Notes: generated by a model from the letters alone, not told the origin. DNA of 64,000 nucleotides from Thermoactinomyces vulgaris (GCF_003688725.1 NZ_REFP01000007.1:602900-666899); one strand, 5' to 3'; counted from the first letter of the stretch, positions 41,530-51,098 are shown. Program-made: numbers and translations.

Positions 41530-42168
41530 ATGAAACCGGTCTGTTGCATTATGTTGTTTTCCCTGTTGTGGTTTTGTTCCGGTTGCGGGACGGAAGCGAA
41601 CAAGCCTTCTCCGGCGGAAATCAAGCGTGCGGAGCAAAGCCTGCTTCAGCAAGAACTTCAGCACCTGATCCACCGTGCGGAGCAAAAAAACAATTATGCG
41701 TTTCGTTTGCAAATACAAAATCCGAAACAAAAAGAAGAGTACAAAGGAAAACAAAACGGGGAAAATTGTGTGATTTTGGATGCGCAGGGCAACAAAGTCA
41801 TGGAAAGAAAAAAGGATAAGGTTTGGGCATTCCATTCAGGAAAAAAGGAAGAAATGACACAGGAACAAGCCGGATTGGTTTCGCTGAAAGATCATTTGCG
41901 GTTTATCGGACAGGTTTATGGAGAGATTGAAAAGAATCCGGATGCAAAATGGATGAAAGTATCCGTCGATTCGGCGAAGTTAACCCGTAATTTCAAACAG
42001 CGCGTCAATGCCGAGTCCGAACAAGTGTTATTTCCGGTTTATGAAGAGATGGAAATTTATTATGAGTTGATTTACACCGAACCTCAAATGGATTTGAAAC
42101 AAATGGTATTGCATGTGCATGACAAGAATCAAGCCAAACAAACTTTGATTTATGAGATTGAAGGATAA
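41530..42168 (+). CDS. Predicted lipoprotein
   Basis: A 212-residue exported protein with a short hydrophobic signal and a lipobox-like WFCSGC (lipidation at the second Cys is likely, about residue 19). The mature part is hydrophilic, Lys/Glu/Gln-rich and without known motifs. GGAGGGG precedes the ATG. A terminator follows directly, so it is monocistronic. Function unknown. Confidence 0.75.
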   Translation: MKPVCCIMLFSLLWFCSGCGTEANKPSPAEIKRAEQSLLQQELQHLIHRAEQKNNYAFRLQIQNPKQKEEYKGKQNGENCVILDAQGNKVMERKKDKVWAFHSGKKEEMTQEQAGLVSLKDHLRFIGQVYGEIEKNPDAKWMKVSVDSAKLTRNFKQRVNAESEQVLFPVYEEMEIYYELIYTEPQMDLKQMVLHVHDKNQAKQTLIYEIEG

Positions 42169-42201
42169 AGACAGCATTTCTTAGGAATGCTGTCTATTTT
42201 A
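42169..42201 (+). terminator. Intrinsic terminator after the lipoprotein gene
   Basis: Stem AGACAGCATT / AATGCTGTCT, 7-nt loop, then ATTTTATT. Confidence 0.88.
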
Positions 42202-42289
42202 TTGGAATGGATTGTCAATACGATAGTATATAAAAAATGTTATACTTTTTATGTATTTGTGTATGTCGCTTTAGAAAGGAGCGTGGCGT

Positions 42290-42823
42290 GTGAAAAATAA
42301 AAAAATCATTTTCATCAGTTGCCTGGTCACGCTTGTTTTATTGTTTGGCGGTTTTTGGGGATACCGAGAGCTGCTGGTGAAAAGACCGGTTGTTTCCATG
42401 ATTGAAAAACAACCGGGGATGACGATAAGGAAAATCGATGTTTATCCATCTGATATAGAAATTGAACTGGAAATGACCCGTCCCGATCAAAAGGTCTTCA
42501 CGAGAGAGGTTCCGGATTTAATCCACCGGATTCAGGAAAAAAACAAACACCGTTCTCTTCATGTGAAATGGAAAGACCGTCCCAATGAGAAGTTGCTGGT
42601 TGCTTGGGATCAAATGATCTTTGGGATCCGGGAAGGCTTGGAAACGCAAAAATTTACCGAAATTCCTGAAACCATCGGGAAATGGGCGGACCAGTACCAT
42701 TTGGGTTATGGCGTCAAAATGAATGAAGATGCTGTTTATATTTTGCTTTATGACGGAGATCATTATTTAACCCGTGTGATGCATGTCAATTCTGCGCAGA
42801 AAGGAGGCGACAGTGTTGATTAA
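42290..42823 (+). CDS. Unknown single-pass membrane protein upstream of the FtsH-like gene
   Basis: A 177-residue protein with a signal anchor (about 6-24, IIFISCLVTLVLLFGGFWGY) and a soluble extracytoplasmic domain of about 150 residues with mixed alpha/beta character. GTG start after AAAGGAG. Its 3' end overlaps the FtsH-like gene by 11 bases, so the two are translationally coupled. It could recruit or regulate that protease at the membrane, replacing the protease's own missing outside domain; this is inference. Confidence 0.72.
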   Translation: MKNKKIIFISCLVTLVLLFGGFWGYRELLVKRPVVSMIEKQPGMTIRKIDVYPSDIEIELEMTRPDQKVFTREVPDLIHRIQEKNKHRSLHVKWKDRPNEKLLVAWDQMIFGIREGLETQKFTEIPETIGKWADQYHLGYGVKMNEDAVYILLYDGDHYLTRVMHVNSAQKGGDSVD

Positions 42824-44324
42824 GCCGGTTTTGGCGGGAGCCGGTGCGGCTCTCGTTATTTTTCTTCTATATCTGGGCGTGGATCCGCTGCCGGTTTTGG
42901 TTTTGGCGGCGATCGGAGGAATGGTTTATTTTCAGCGTTCCCGCATGGCGCAAAGGACAGGAAAGATTTTTGAAAAGAAAAAAACAACATCAGTGATTCC
43001 CACTGTTGATTTTGACGAGATCGGCGGTCAAAACCGGGCCAAAAATGAGTTGAAGGAAGCCCTTCAATTCTTGATCGACCGGAAAAAGATCGCTCAATTT
43101 GGAATTCGTCCGATCAAGGGGATTTTGCTCACCGGCCCTCCCGGAACAGGGAAAACGCTGATGGCCAAAGCGGCTGCCCACTACACGGACTCGGTTTTCG
43201 TCAGCGCTTCCGGCAGTGAATTTGTGGAAATGTATGTCGGAGTCGGGGCGAAACGCGTTCGCTCGTTGTTTGAAAACGCCCGTTTAAAAGCCAAGAAAAA
43301 CAAAAAGTCATCCGCCATTATCTTTATTGACGAAATTGATGTCATCGGCGGGAAACGGGATGGCGGCCAACAGCGTGAATATGACCAAACGCTCAATCAG
43401 CTACTTACGGAAATGGACGGGATCCGGTCCGATCAGGATGTGCAGCTTTTGATTGTAGCGGCGACCAACCGGAAAGATATCTTGGATCCGGCACTCCTTC
43501 GTCCGGGACGGTTTGACCGGCATATCCAGGTGGATTTGCCGGATAAAAAAGCAAGGTTAAAGATTCTTCAATTGCACACCAGAAACAAAACGTTGCACCC
43601 GGATGTGTCATTGGAAAAAATCGCATCCGAAACTTTCGGGTTTTCCGGTGCACAATTGGAAAGCCTGACAAATGAAGCAGCCATTTACGCTTTGCGCGAC
43701 AAGCAAACCGAAATCGGACAAGCGCATTTTGCATCCGCCATTGACAAAGTGCTGATGGGGGAGCAAACCGACCGGGAAGCCGGCGAAGAGGAAAAAGAAC
43801 GGGTGGCGGTTCATGAAATGGGTCACGCGATTGTCTCGGAACGGTTAAGACCCGGTTCCGTTTCGGAAATCACTTTGACTCCCCGCGGGCAAGCCCTGGG
43901 TTATGTGCGTCAAAAACCGGAACAGGACCGGCTTTTGTATACCCGGGAGGATTTGGAAGAAAGCATCCGTGTCTGTTTGGCCGGAGCGGCTGCGGAGGAA
44001 CATGTTTACGGCCAAAAGAGCACCGGGGCCAAGAACGATTATGAGCAAGCTTACCGTTATGCCCGGCAATTGATTGAAGCCGGCTTGTCGGGGCTCGGAA
44101 TCATTCACCCCGAGTGGACGGACAAACAAGATATGTACACGGAAGCCAAGAAAATATTGGATAACCTGTATCGGGAAACTTTGAACGACATTGTGCAATT
44201 TTCCTTCATGTTTCAGGATGCATTGCGCATTTTATTAGAAGAAGAAGTGTTATCTGGTGACGATTTTCGGAAAATGTTAAAGAAATATGCTGCAAGAACT
44301 GTTAAAATAGATCAAGTTAGGTAA
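42813..44324 (+). CDS. FtsH-like AAA+ zinc metalloprotease lacking the extracytoplasmic domain
   Basis: A 503-residue ATP-dependent protease. Visible motifs: Walker A GPPGTGKT (108-115), pore loop [11 protein letters not shown], Walker [10 protein letters not shown] (168-176), second region of homology [20 protein letters not shown], and HEMGH (334-338) with the distal Asp in [11 protein letters not shown]. The N-terminus is only a tight pair of hydrophobic helices (about 2-40 with a LGVDP turn), without the roughly 70-100 residue domain found between the helices in FtsH. Housekeeping FtsH is also 100 or more residues longer. The GTG at 42813 follows AAAGGAGG. Confidence 0.88.
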   Translation: MLIKPVLAGAGAALVIFLLYLGVDPLPVLVLAAIGGMVYFQRSRMAQRTGKIFEKKKTTSVIPTVDFDEIGGQNRAKNELKEALQFLIDRKKIAQFGIRPIKGILLTGPPGTGKTLMAKAAAHYTDSVFVSASGSEFVEMYVGVGAKRVRSLFENARLKAKKNKKSSAIIFIDEIDVIGGKRDGGQQREYDQTLNQLLTEMDGIRSDQDVQLLIVAATNRKDILDPALLRPGRFDRHIQVDLPDKKARLKILQLHTRNKTLHPDVSLEKIASETFGFSGAQLESLTNEAAIYALRDKQTEIGQAHFASAIDKVLMGEQTDREAGEEEKERVAVHEMGHAIVSERLRPGSVSEITLTPRGQALGYVRQKPEQDRLLYTREDLEESIRVCLAGAAAEEHVYGQKSTGAKNDYEQAYRYARQLIEAGLSGLGIIHPEWTDKQDMYTEAKKILDNLYRETLNDIVQFSFMFQDALRILLEEEVLSGDDFRKMLKKYAARTVKIDQVR

Positions 44325-44345
44325 AAGATGAAAGGAGTACTTATC

Positions 44346-45236
44346 GTGGCAAGCATACAAAACATCGCAGTCATCGGTGGCGGAACCATGGGACGTGGCA
44401 TTGCCGAATTGATTGCGTCCAAAGGTTTTGATACCACCATTATCGAACAAAACGATGAATTGGCCAAAGAAGCGTACGACTCTATTGAGATGAGCCTGGA
44501 CAAGAAATTGTCGAAATGGGGCATTACGCTTGCTGAAAAGAAAATGACCCTTTCCCGTTTACATGTCACCAGTGACATGAATGTGTTAAAAGAAGCGGAC
44601 TTTGTGATTGAATCCGTTTACGAAGACATGAAGACGAAAATTCAAGTCTTTGAACAATGTGATAAACTGTGCCGTCCTGAAGTCGTATTAGCCAGTAACA
44701 CATCGACCCTCAGTTTGACGGAGATTGCGGCTGCGACCAATCGCCCTCAGAATGTGATTGGTCTTCATTTTGTGCATCCGGTTCCCCGGACACCGCTTGT
44801 AGAGATGGTGCGCGGCTTGAAAACCTCGCAACAAACCGTGGAAACCGTGATGGAGTTGCTGCCGAAACTGGAAATCAAAGGGGTTGAAGTATACGAATCT
44901 CCCGGTTTTGTCACGACCCGTCTGATTGTTCTTTTGATCAATGAGGCGATTTACACCTTGATGGAAGGAGTCGCCAGCGAGAAAGACATTGACCGGGCCA
45001 TGAAAAGCGGATATCACTTCGACAAGGGTCCGTTGGAAATGGCGGACCACTTCGGTTTGGATTCGATTTTGGCGGCTTTGGAACGCCTTTACCGTGAATT
45101 TGGCGATATTAAATATCGTCCCGCACCACTGTTGAAAAAAATGGTCCGTGCCGGGCATTTGGGAGTGAAAACCGGGGAAGGATTTTTCCGGTATGATGAA
45201 GACGGTGAACGTATCGACAAGGAGGAGCAGCAATGA
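44346..45236 (+). CDS. hbd: 3-hydroxybutyryl-CoA / 3-hydroxyacyl-CoA dehydrogenase
   Basis: NAD(P)-dependent oxidation of 3-hydroxyacyl-CoA (or the reverse). The 296-residue protein has the dinucleotide motif VIGGGTMGRGIAELIA (near 8-23), SNTSTLSLTEIA, the catalytic HFVHPVPRTPLVEMV (His and the following Glu) and the C-terminal domain ending with HLGVKTGEGFFRY. GTG 44346 follows AAAGGAG by 8 bases. It overlaps ackA by 4 bases, an unusual pairing that suggests short-chain acyl-CoA metabolism yielding acetyl-phosphate/acetate. Confidence 0.94.
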   Translation: MASIQNIAVIGGGTMGRGIAELIASKGFDTTIIEQNDELAKEAYDSIEMSLDKKLSKWGITLAEKKMTLSRLHVTSDMNVLKEADFVIESVYEDMKTKIQVFEQCDKLCRPEVVLASNTSTLSLTEIAAATNRPQNVIGLHFVHPVPRTPLVEMVRGLKTSQQTVETVMELLPKLEIKGVEVYESPGFVTTRLIVLLINEAIYTLMEGVASEKDIDRAMKSGYHFDKGPLEMADHFGLDSILAALERLYREFGDIKYRPAPLLKKMVRAGHLGVKTGEGFFRYDEDGERIDKEEQQ

Positions 45237-46429
45237 AGATTTTAGTCATCAACTGTGGCAGTTCGTCCATCAAATATCAGCTGTTTGACATGCAGGACGA
45301 GTCCGTCTTGGCCACCGGATTGGTTGAAAAGATCGGGACGGAAAGTTCGATTATCAAACATCAGGTGCCGGAAAAAGAAGAACTGGTGATTGCCAGCGAG
45401 ATTCTGGATCACCGGGTTGGTATGAAAAAAGTGCTTGATTTGTTGATGGATCCGGAAGACGGTGTGATCAAAAGCGCTGAAGAAGTGGCGGCCGTCGGGC
45501 ACCGCGTGGTTCACGGGGGAGAAAACTTCTCCAGTTCGGTGGTGATCGACAGCAATGTGCGCCGGGCCATCCGGGAAACCATCGATTTGGCTCCTTTGCA
45601 CAATCCGCCGAACCTGCTCGGCATTGACGCGGCCCAGGCCCAACTTCCGCATGCCGTCCATGTTGCCGTTTTTGACACGGCTTTTCATCAAACCATGCCC
45701 GATTATGCCTACATGTACCCGCTTCCTTATGTCTTGTATCGGAAATATAAAATTCGCCGTTATGGTTTCCACGGGACTTCGCACAAGTATGTTTCGGAAC
45801 AGGCTTCCAAATTCCTCGGACGTCCGCTGGATGAACTGAAAATTGTCTCTTGTCATATCGGGAACGGAGCCAGCATTACCGCTGTTCAAAACGGAAAATC
45901 GGTGGATACAAGCATGGGGATGACTCCACTGGAAGGTTTGATGATGGGAACACGCAGCGGGGATATCGATCCGGCAATCGTTCCTTTTGTCATTACAAAA
46001 GAAGATCTGACCCTTGCCGAAGTCAATTCCATGATGAACAAGCACAGCGGATTGCTGGGGATTTCCGGAATTTCCGGAGATATGCGCGAAGTGACCGAAG
46101 CCATGGAGAGCGGAAATGATTACGCGCGTCTGGCCATTGACATGTATGTCTATAAAATCAAAAAGACCATCGGAGCTTATATTGCGGCCATGAACGGCGT
46201 GGATGCCATTCTCTTTACCGCCGGGGTCGGCGAAAATGCTGATTTGATCCGGGAAAGAGTGTGCGAAGGGCTTACCTTCCTTGGCGTGGAACTGGATCCG
46301 GCATTAAATGCTGAACGCAGCAAAAAAGAGCGCCGGATCAGTACGCAGCGGTCCAAAGTGGATGTTCTTGTCATTCCGACCAATGAAGAACTGATGATTG
46401 CCAGAGAAACACAAGCACTGGTTCAATAA
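45233..46429 (+). CDS. ackA: Acetate kinase
   Basis: Converts acetyl-phosphate and ADP to acetate and ATP, or the reverse. The 398-residue ASKHA-fold enzyme has NCGSSSIKYQLFD (6-18), VGHRVVHGG, the catalytic FDTAFHQTMP (Asp), RRYGFHGTSHKYV (His) and GNGASI, all standard. Its start overlaps the hbd stop. No phosphotransacetylase gene is in the window. Confidence 0.97.
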   Translation: MKILVINCGSSSIKYQLFDMQDESVLATGLVEKIGTESSIIKHQVPEKEELVIASEILDHRVGMKKVLDLLMDPEDGVIKSAEEVAAVGHRVVHGGENFSSSVVIDSNVRRAIRETIDLAPLHNPPNLLGIDAAQAQLPHAVHVAVFDTAFHQTMPDYAYMYPLPYVLYRKYKIRRYGFHGTSHKYVSEQASKFLGRPLDELKIVSCHIGNGASITAVQNGKSVDTSMGMTPLEGLMMGTRSGDIDPAIVPFVITKEDLTLAEVNSMMNKHSGLLGISGISGDMREVTEAMESGNDYARLAIDMYVYKIKKTIGAYIAAMNGVDAILFTAGVGENADLIRERVCEGLTFLGVELDPALNAERSKKERRISTQRSKVDVLVIPTNEELMIARETQALVQ

Positions 46430-46500
46430 GGCATGTTCATGATAAGATGGATAATAGTGAGATAGATTGTTAGACTGCTGAACATGGGAGGGGCCCGATC

Positions 46501-47694
46501 TTGAAGCTTTCAAAACGTGTGCAACAGTTGGCGCCGTCGCCGACACTTGCGATTACTGCCAAAGCAAAGGCCTTGAAACAACAAGGGCATGATGTGATTG
46601 GCCTGGGAGCCGGTGAACCGGATTTCAACACACCGGAACACATCATTGAAGCTGCCAAATCTGCAATGGACAACGGTTATACCAAATATACGGCAACAGG
46701 CGGGATCCCTGAGCTGAAAGAAGCCATTGCAAACAAGTTGAAAAAGGATAACGGGTTGACTTACAAACCCGGCCAAATTATTGTGACCGTCGGGGCGAAG
46801 CACGCGCTTTACAATCTGTTCCAAGCCTTATTGGATGAAGGGGACGAAGTCATTGTCCCGGCCCCCTACTGGGTCAGTTATATCGAACAGGTGAAACTGG
46901 CCCAAGGAAAGCCGGTGGTGATCGAAGGAACAGAAGAGCAAGAGTTTAAGATCACACCTCAACAATTGCAAGAAGCCATTACTCCGCGGACGAAAGCGAT
47001 GATTTTAAACAGCCCGTCCAACCCGACCGGCATGGTTTATACGGAGGATGAGTTGCGTGCAATTGGAAAAGTCTGCATTGACCGGGATATCCTCATCATT
47101 TCGGATGAAATTTATGAACATCTGATCTATGATCCGGACAAAAAACATGTCAGCATGGCCGGTCTGGGGCCGGATTATTATGATCATACGGTCATCATCA
47201 ACGGGGTTTCCAAATCTTATTCCATGACCGGATGGCGGATCGGATTTGCTGCGGGTCCGGAGCCGCTGATCAAAGCCATGAACGGAATTTCCGACCACAG
47301 CACATCCAATCCCACTTCCATTGCGCAATATGCCGCTTTGGAAGCTTTGTCGGGTACACAGGAACCCATTCAAGAAATGAAAAAAGCTTTCAAAGAACGC
47401 CGAGATTACGTGGTGGACCGCTTGAACAAAATTCCGGGCTTTGTTTGCCTGAAGCCGGCGGGCGCGTTTTATGCGTTTGTCAATATCCGTAAAGCGCTCG
47501 AAAACTCCGGCGGCCGTTACAAAACCCCGGATGAGTGGGCGGCGGATTTGTTGGAAACCGAACGGGTTGCCGTTGTTCCGGGTTCCGGTTTCGGTTCCAA
47601 AGATCATATCCGTATTTCTTATGCCACCTCATTGGAACAATTGGAAAAGGCTTTGGACCGGATCGAACGGTTCGTTTCCCAATCTCAGGCATGA
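46501..47694 (+). CDS. aspB: Aspartate aminotransferase, AspB type
   Basis: Class I PLP aminotransferase, subgroup Ib, interconverting aspartate and oxaloacetate with 2-oxoglutarate. The 397-residue protein has LGAGEPDFNTP (35-45), NSPSNPTGMVY, SDEIYEHLIY (201-210) and the PLP lysine Lys238 in SKSYSMTGWRIGF, plus Arg near the C-terminus for substrate. A TTG start lies 6 bases after GGAGGGG. aspB follows the pan region in B. subtilis too, although there the genes are close. Confidence 0.95.
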   Translation: MKLSKRVQQLAPSPTLAITAKAKALKQQGHDVIGLGAGEPDFNTPEHIIEAAKSAMDNGYTKYTATGGIPELKEAIANKLKKDNGLTYKPGQIIVTVGAKHALYNLFQALLDEGDEVIVPAPYWVSYIEQVKLAQGKPVVIEGTEEQEFKITPQQLQEAITPRTKAMILNSPSNPTGMVYTEDELRAIGKVCIDRDILIISDEIYEHLIYDPDKKHVSMAGLGPDYYDHTVIINGVSKSYSMTGWRIGFAAGPEPLIKAMNGISDHSTSNPTSIAQYAALEALSGTQEPIQEMKKAFKERRDYVVDRLNKIPGFVCLKPAGAFYAFVNIRKALENSGGRYKTPDEWAADLLETERVAVVPGSGFGSKDHIRISYATSLEQLEKALDRIERFVSQSQA

Positions 47695-47728
47695 AAAAAG
47701 GCTGTTGACCGTGGTCAACAGCCTTTTT
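47694..47728. terminator. Bidirectional terminator between aspB and lexA
   Basis: Perfect stem AAAAAGGCTGTTGACC / GGTCAACAGCCTTTTT. Confidence 0.95.
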
Positions 47729-47783
47729 GCCATCCATCAGAATATTTTTTTGACAGATAAAATCCTTGTAAGCATCACATGAA

Positions 47784-48404
47784 TTACAAAACTTCACGAA
47801 TCAAGCTGATCACTTTGCCGAGGATTTTCACACTGGGCAATAAAATCGGCGAAAGGGTGTCATTTTCAGGTTGCAAACGAATATGATCCTTTTCCTTAAA
47901 AAACCGTTTGACCGTTGCTTCCCCTTCAGGAGTCATGGCCACGACGATGTCGCCGTTTTCGGCGGTTGGTTGCTGACGCACGACCACATAATCCCCGTCC
48001 AAAATTCCGGCATTGATCATGCTGTCCCCGCGCACGGACAGGAGAAAAACGGGATCATCTTGTCCGGCGAGCCGTCTTGGAAGCGGATAATAATCTTCGA
48101 TATTTTCAATGGCTGTAATCGGCTCGCCCGCCGTCACTTTACCGACCAGCGGGACCATGACGGTTTCCACGCCTTTGGTATAGATTTCAGGGCGGTGTAA
48201 AAGCTCGATGGCACGGGGTTTGGTCGGGTCACGCCGGATATATCCCTTTTTTTCAAGACGAGCCAGGTGTCCATGCACGGTGGAACTGGAGGCAAGACCC
48301 ACGGCTTCACCGATTTCCCGAACGGAAGGCGGGTATCCTTTTTCGGCCACTTCTTTTTGGATATAGTCTAAAATGGCTTTTTGCCTGGGTGAGAGTTTGT
48401 CCAC
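47784..48404 (-). CDS. lexA: LexA repressor of the SOS response
   Basis: The 206-residue protein has a winged-helix DNA-binding domain (1-65; [22 protein letters not shown]) and a peptidase S24 domain with the self-cleavage bond Ala92-Gly93, nucleophile Ser128 (VRGDSMI) and general base Lys166 (ATVKRFF). GTG start. I looked for a LexA box (CGAAC-N4-GTTCG) upstream and did not find a convincing one within 100 bases. Confidence 0.96.
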   Translation of the reverse strand: MDKLSPRQKAILDYIQKEVAEKGYPPSVREIGEAVGLASSSTVHGHLARLEKKGYIRRDPTKPRAIELLHRPEIYTKGVETVMVPLVGKVTAGEPITAIENIEDYYPLPRRLAGQDDPVFLLSVRGDSMINAGILDGDYVVVRQQPTAENGDIVVAMTPEGEATVKRFFKEKDHIRLQPENDTLSPILLPSVKILGKVISLIREVL

Positions 48405-48475
48405 GTTTTCATCCCCCTTTGATCACATTCACCCGCTCCACATCGACATATCTTCTATTAGTATACATGAACAAT

Positions 48476-48511
48476 GGAAAAAGAACAAACATTTGCAGAA
48501 TGTTTGTTCTT
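48476..48511 (-). terminator. Intrinsic terminator of the recombinase gene
   Basis: A perfect 13-bp stem AAGAACAAACATT / AATGTTTGTTCTT with a 5-nt loop; on the minus strand it continues into CTTTTTCC. It separates the recombinase from lexA. Confidence 0.88.
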
Positions 48512-48521
48512 AAAACACAGT

Positions 48522-49607
48522 TTATAACATTTGATCCAGCCGGTCGAGTGCTTCATCCTTTTCCGTATTGATGACGTGGGTGTAAATCTGGGTGGTTTGA
48601 ATATTGGAATGCCCCAGGATTTCTTGCACCACCCGCAGGTTTTCCCCGTTGGACAAAAGAAGAGTGGCCAGGGTATGGCGCAATTTATGCGGGGAAATGG
48701 AAGCTGCCTTCGGTGGAAGGTTGGCTTCGCGCACGTATTTGCTGATAATATCCGAGATGCCTTTCCGGCTGATGCGCTGATAGTTTTTATTGAGAAACAA
48801 GGCTTGCTGATGTTCCCGTGATGCTTTGTTTTCAGGGCGGACGGTCAAATAATTTTTCAACGCTTGTTTGGCCGTCTCATTCAATTTGAGCATCCGTTCT
48901 TTTCCGCCTTTGCCCAGGATGATCACCCGCATGACTTCGCCGTCGGACTGGATACTGTTCAGGTTTAATTGAATCAGCTCGGACACCCGCATTCCGGTGT
49001 TCAAAAACAGGAGAAGAATGGCCAGATCGCGTCTTTCCATCCATTCCGGGCTTTTGGTGTTTTTCTTTTGATGGTACGTTTTGACGGCGCGAAGAAGGCG
49101 CAGGGCCTCTTCTTTGGTCAGAAAGACGGGCACTTTTTGGCGCGAACGGCTTCTCAGTGAAGCATCTTCGTATTCTGCCATCGGATTTTGGTTCAGCACG
49201 TGCGTTTTGACCAGAAAACGAAAGAGAGAGCGCAACGAAGCGCGCTTTCTTTGTTTGCCGCTCTGGGAGTTTTCCCGGAAGTGTGTCCGGGTGATCCACT
49301 CCTCCTTGATTTTCCCGGTTTTCGGGTCTTTTTTCTTTCTTAAGATATGTACGGTTCGTTCATAGCCGTTTTCTATCTGCCGGAAAAAACGTTTGATGAT
49401 CATCGGATCCACTTGCTCGATCGTTTTGTTGATGGAATTAAGATAATCAAAAAAGAGTGCAAAATCATAGGCATAATTCGCAATGGTTTGTTTTGAACGT
49501 TCGGCGCTGATCATCTCGAGAAAAAATTCTTGCACTTCTGCAGGAAACTGAGAAATGATCCGATTGATGTTTTCTGGCAGTTTGCGTGATTTAAAAACCG
49601 GTTTCAA
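48522..49607 (-). CDS. Tyrosine recombinase, Xer family (XerS-like length)
   Basis: A 361-residue site-specific recombinase with an N-terminal SAM-like core-binding domain (FFLEMISAERSKQTIANYAYDFALFFDYL region, about 28-57) and the catalytic set: Arg in LNTGMRVSELIQL, Lys in ILGKGGKER, His-x-x-Arg in SPHKLRHTLAT, His in LGHSNIQTTQ and Tyr in IYTHV. It is longer than XerC/XerD (about 300) and close to XerS (about 356) because of an insertion with a basic loop (RKKKDPKTGKIKEEW). It may resolve chromosome dimers or belong to an old element; no attachment site or phage gene is adjacent. TTG start after AGGAGG. Confidence 0.87.
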   Translation of the reverse strand: MKPVFKSRKLPENINRIISQFPAEVQEFFLEMISAERSKQTIANYAYDFALFFDYLNSINKTIEQVDPMIIKRFFRQIENGYERTVHILRKKKDPKTGKIKEEWITRTHFRENSQSGKQRKRASLRSLFRFLVKTHVLNQNPMAEYEDASLRSRSRQKVPVFLTKEEALRLLRAVKTYHQKKNTKSPEWMERRDLAILLLFLNTGMRVSELIQLNLNSIQSDGEVMRVIILGKGGKERMLKLNETAKQALKNYLTVRPENKASREHQQALFLNKNYQRISRKGISDIISKYVREANLPPKAASISPHKLRHTLATLLLSNGENLRVVQEILGHSNIQTTQIYTHVINTEKDEALDRLDQML

Positions 49608-49673
49608 GCCGAATCCACCTCCTGTTTCCGGAAAGTCAATGTCATTATTCTACCATAAAGAATGGAAGGTGAT

Positions 49674-49739
49674 TTGACTTATGAGGTCAGGATCATCTAT
49701 AATATCTATCCGGGTGTGGGAAAACACCCGTTTTTTTAA
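49674..49739 (+). promoter_or_regulatory. Promoter and start-proximal terminator-like hairpin of the purine permease gene
   Basis: TTGACT (49674-49679) and TATAAT (49698-49703) are 18 bp apart. A hairpin CGGGTGT / ACACCCG with seven T (49711-49737) begins almost exactly at the predicted transcription start. A second hairpin CACGCAA-CTCG-TTGCGTG lies at 49786-49803. The arrangement suggests attenuation in the leader. Confidence 0.6.
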
Positions 49740-49847
49740 TGACCACAATTCCATTTTATATGATAAACGACATCGATCTTTTTGTGTCACGCAACTCGTT
49801 GCGTGGCGGGTGGGTGAGGGAACATCTCAAAGGAATAGAAAGGCAAG

Positions 49848-51098
49848 ATGGATCGATCAACATTGAAAGTTGAGATCATTGCAGGAGTGACTTCCTTTTT
49901 CACGACAGCCTATATTCTGCTTGTTAATCCACTGATTTTGAAAGATGCCGGAATTCCGTTGGGAGCAGGATTGATGGCCACCATTTGCGCTTCCGTCTTC
50001 GGTTGTTTGATCATGGGATGGTTTGCCAAAGCTCCGGTTATCCTGGTTCCCGGAATGGGAGTCAATGCATTTTTCAGTTACACCATTGTGCAATCTTTTG
50101 GCCTTTCGTGGAAGCAAGGGTTGGCTGTGGTGATTCTCTCCGGGTTTTGCTTTTTCGTCGCCAGTGTGACATCCTGGGGCGATAAGCTTGTCACCGGGGT
50201 CCCGGATTCGTTGAAGCACGGAATCACAGCAGGGATTGGTTTCTTGCTGACCTTTATCGGTTTGCAAAAAGGGATGATCATCCGACCGAGTGAAATCAAC
50301 GTGGTTCAACTGGGGGATTTTTCTCATCCGGTAACCCTCGCCACGATTCTGGGACTTGTTGTCACGCTGTTTTTGTTTGTCCGGGGAACCAGAGGAGGCA
50401 TGTTGATCGGGCTGATCATCACCAGCTTGCTGACGATGATCCTGACCGGTGATTTTCGTCCCCGGGCAACTGATGTGAAGCTGCAAGATTATGTCCATCT
50501 GTTTGCTGCGGCAGAGTTCAGCTTTTGGCAGATCCCGTTTTGGCTTTCCGTTTTTTCGATGACCATGATTGTGGTTTTTGAAAACATGGGCTTATTAAGC
50601 GGTATGCTGCCGGATGCAAAAAAATTTCCGCGGGCTTATCAGGTGGTGGCGGTATCCACGCTCACATCCGGTATCTTTGGAACGAGCCCGACGGTGGCAT
50701 CGGCTGAAAGCTCAGCCGGAATCGCGGAAGGGGGAAGAACGGGCGTTCCGGCTCTGGTTGCAGCCGGGTTGTTTGCCCTTTCCGTTTTGATGCTGCCAGT
50801 CATCAGCATGATTCCGGAAAATGCAGTTGCTCCTGTATTGATGGTGATTGGCGCGCTGATGATGAAAAGCGTGGAAGAGATTCCCTTCCATGATTTTTCA
50901 GAAGGGTTTCCCGCTTTTTTGATCATCGCCGGAATCCCGCTTACGGGCAGTATCGCGGACGGGTTGGCGTTGGGATTCATCGCATACCCGTTGATCAAAG
51001 CCGCAAGCGGAAAATGGAAACAGGTTTCGCGCTTGATTTATATGACAGCGGGACTGTTTTTAATCTATTTTGTTGCATCCGCATGGATGATGCATTAA
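49848..51098 (+). CDS. AzgA/PbuG-family purine permease
   Basis: A 416-residue nucleobase transporter of the NCS2/AzgA type with about twelve to fourteen helices. The family signatures are near the N-terminus (TAYILLVNPLILKDAGIP), LVPGMGVNAFFSYT, and the key acidic motifs VFENMGLLSGML and FGTSPTVASAESSAGIAEGGRTG. Substrates of relatives are hypoxanthine, guanine or adenine. The gene is monocistronic behind a structured leader; a classical purine riboswitch was not recognised. Confidence 0.92.
   Translation: MDRSTLKVEIIAGVTSFFTTAYILLVNPLILKDAGIPLGAGLMATICASVFGCLIMGWFAKAPVILVPGMGVNAFFSYTIVQSFGLSWKQGLAVVILSGFCFFVASVTSWGDKLVTGVPDSLKHGITAGIGFLLTFIGLQKGMIIRPSEINVVQLGDFSHPVTLATILGLVVTLFLFVRGTRGGMLIGLIITSLLTMILTGDFRPRATDVKLQDYVHLFAAAEFSFWQIPFWLSVFSMTMIVVFENMGLLSGMLPDAKKFPRAYQVVAVSTLTSGIFGTSPTVASAESSAGIAEGGRTGVPALVAAGLFALSVLMLPVISMIPENAVAPVLMVIGALMMKSVEEIPFHDFSEGFPAFLIIAGIPLTGSIADGLALGFIAYPLIKAASGKWKQVSRLIYMTAGLFLIYFVASAWMMH

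Noticed and set aside
42813-44324. Calling this the housekeeping ftsH
   Set aside because: It lacks the extracytoplasmic domain and the usual length, and its neighbours are not the usual tilS/hpt genes.
48405-48475. LexA box in the lexA promoter region
   Set aside because: No CGAAC-N4-GTTCG-like site with acceptable mismatches was found; the long palindrome at 48481-48511 fits a terminator better.
49640-49847. Purine or preQ1 riboswitch before the purine permease
   Set aside because: The leader from the predicted start to the hairpin is too short and lacks recognisable conserved core sequences of these riboswitches.
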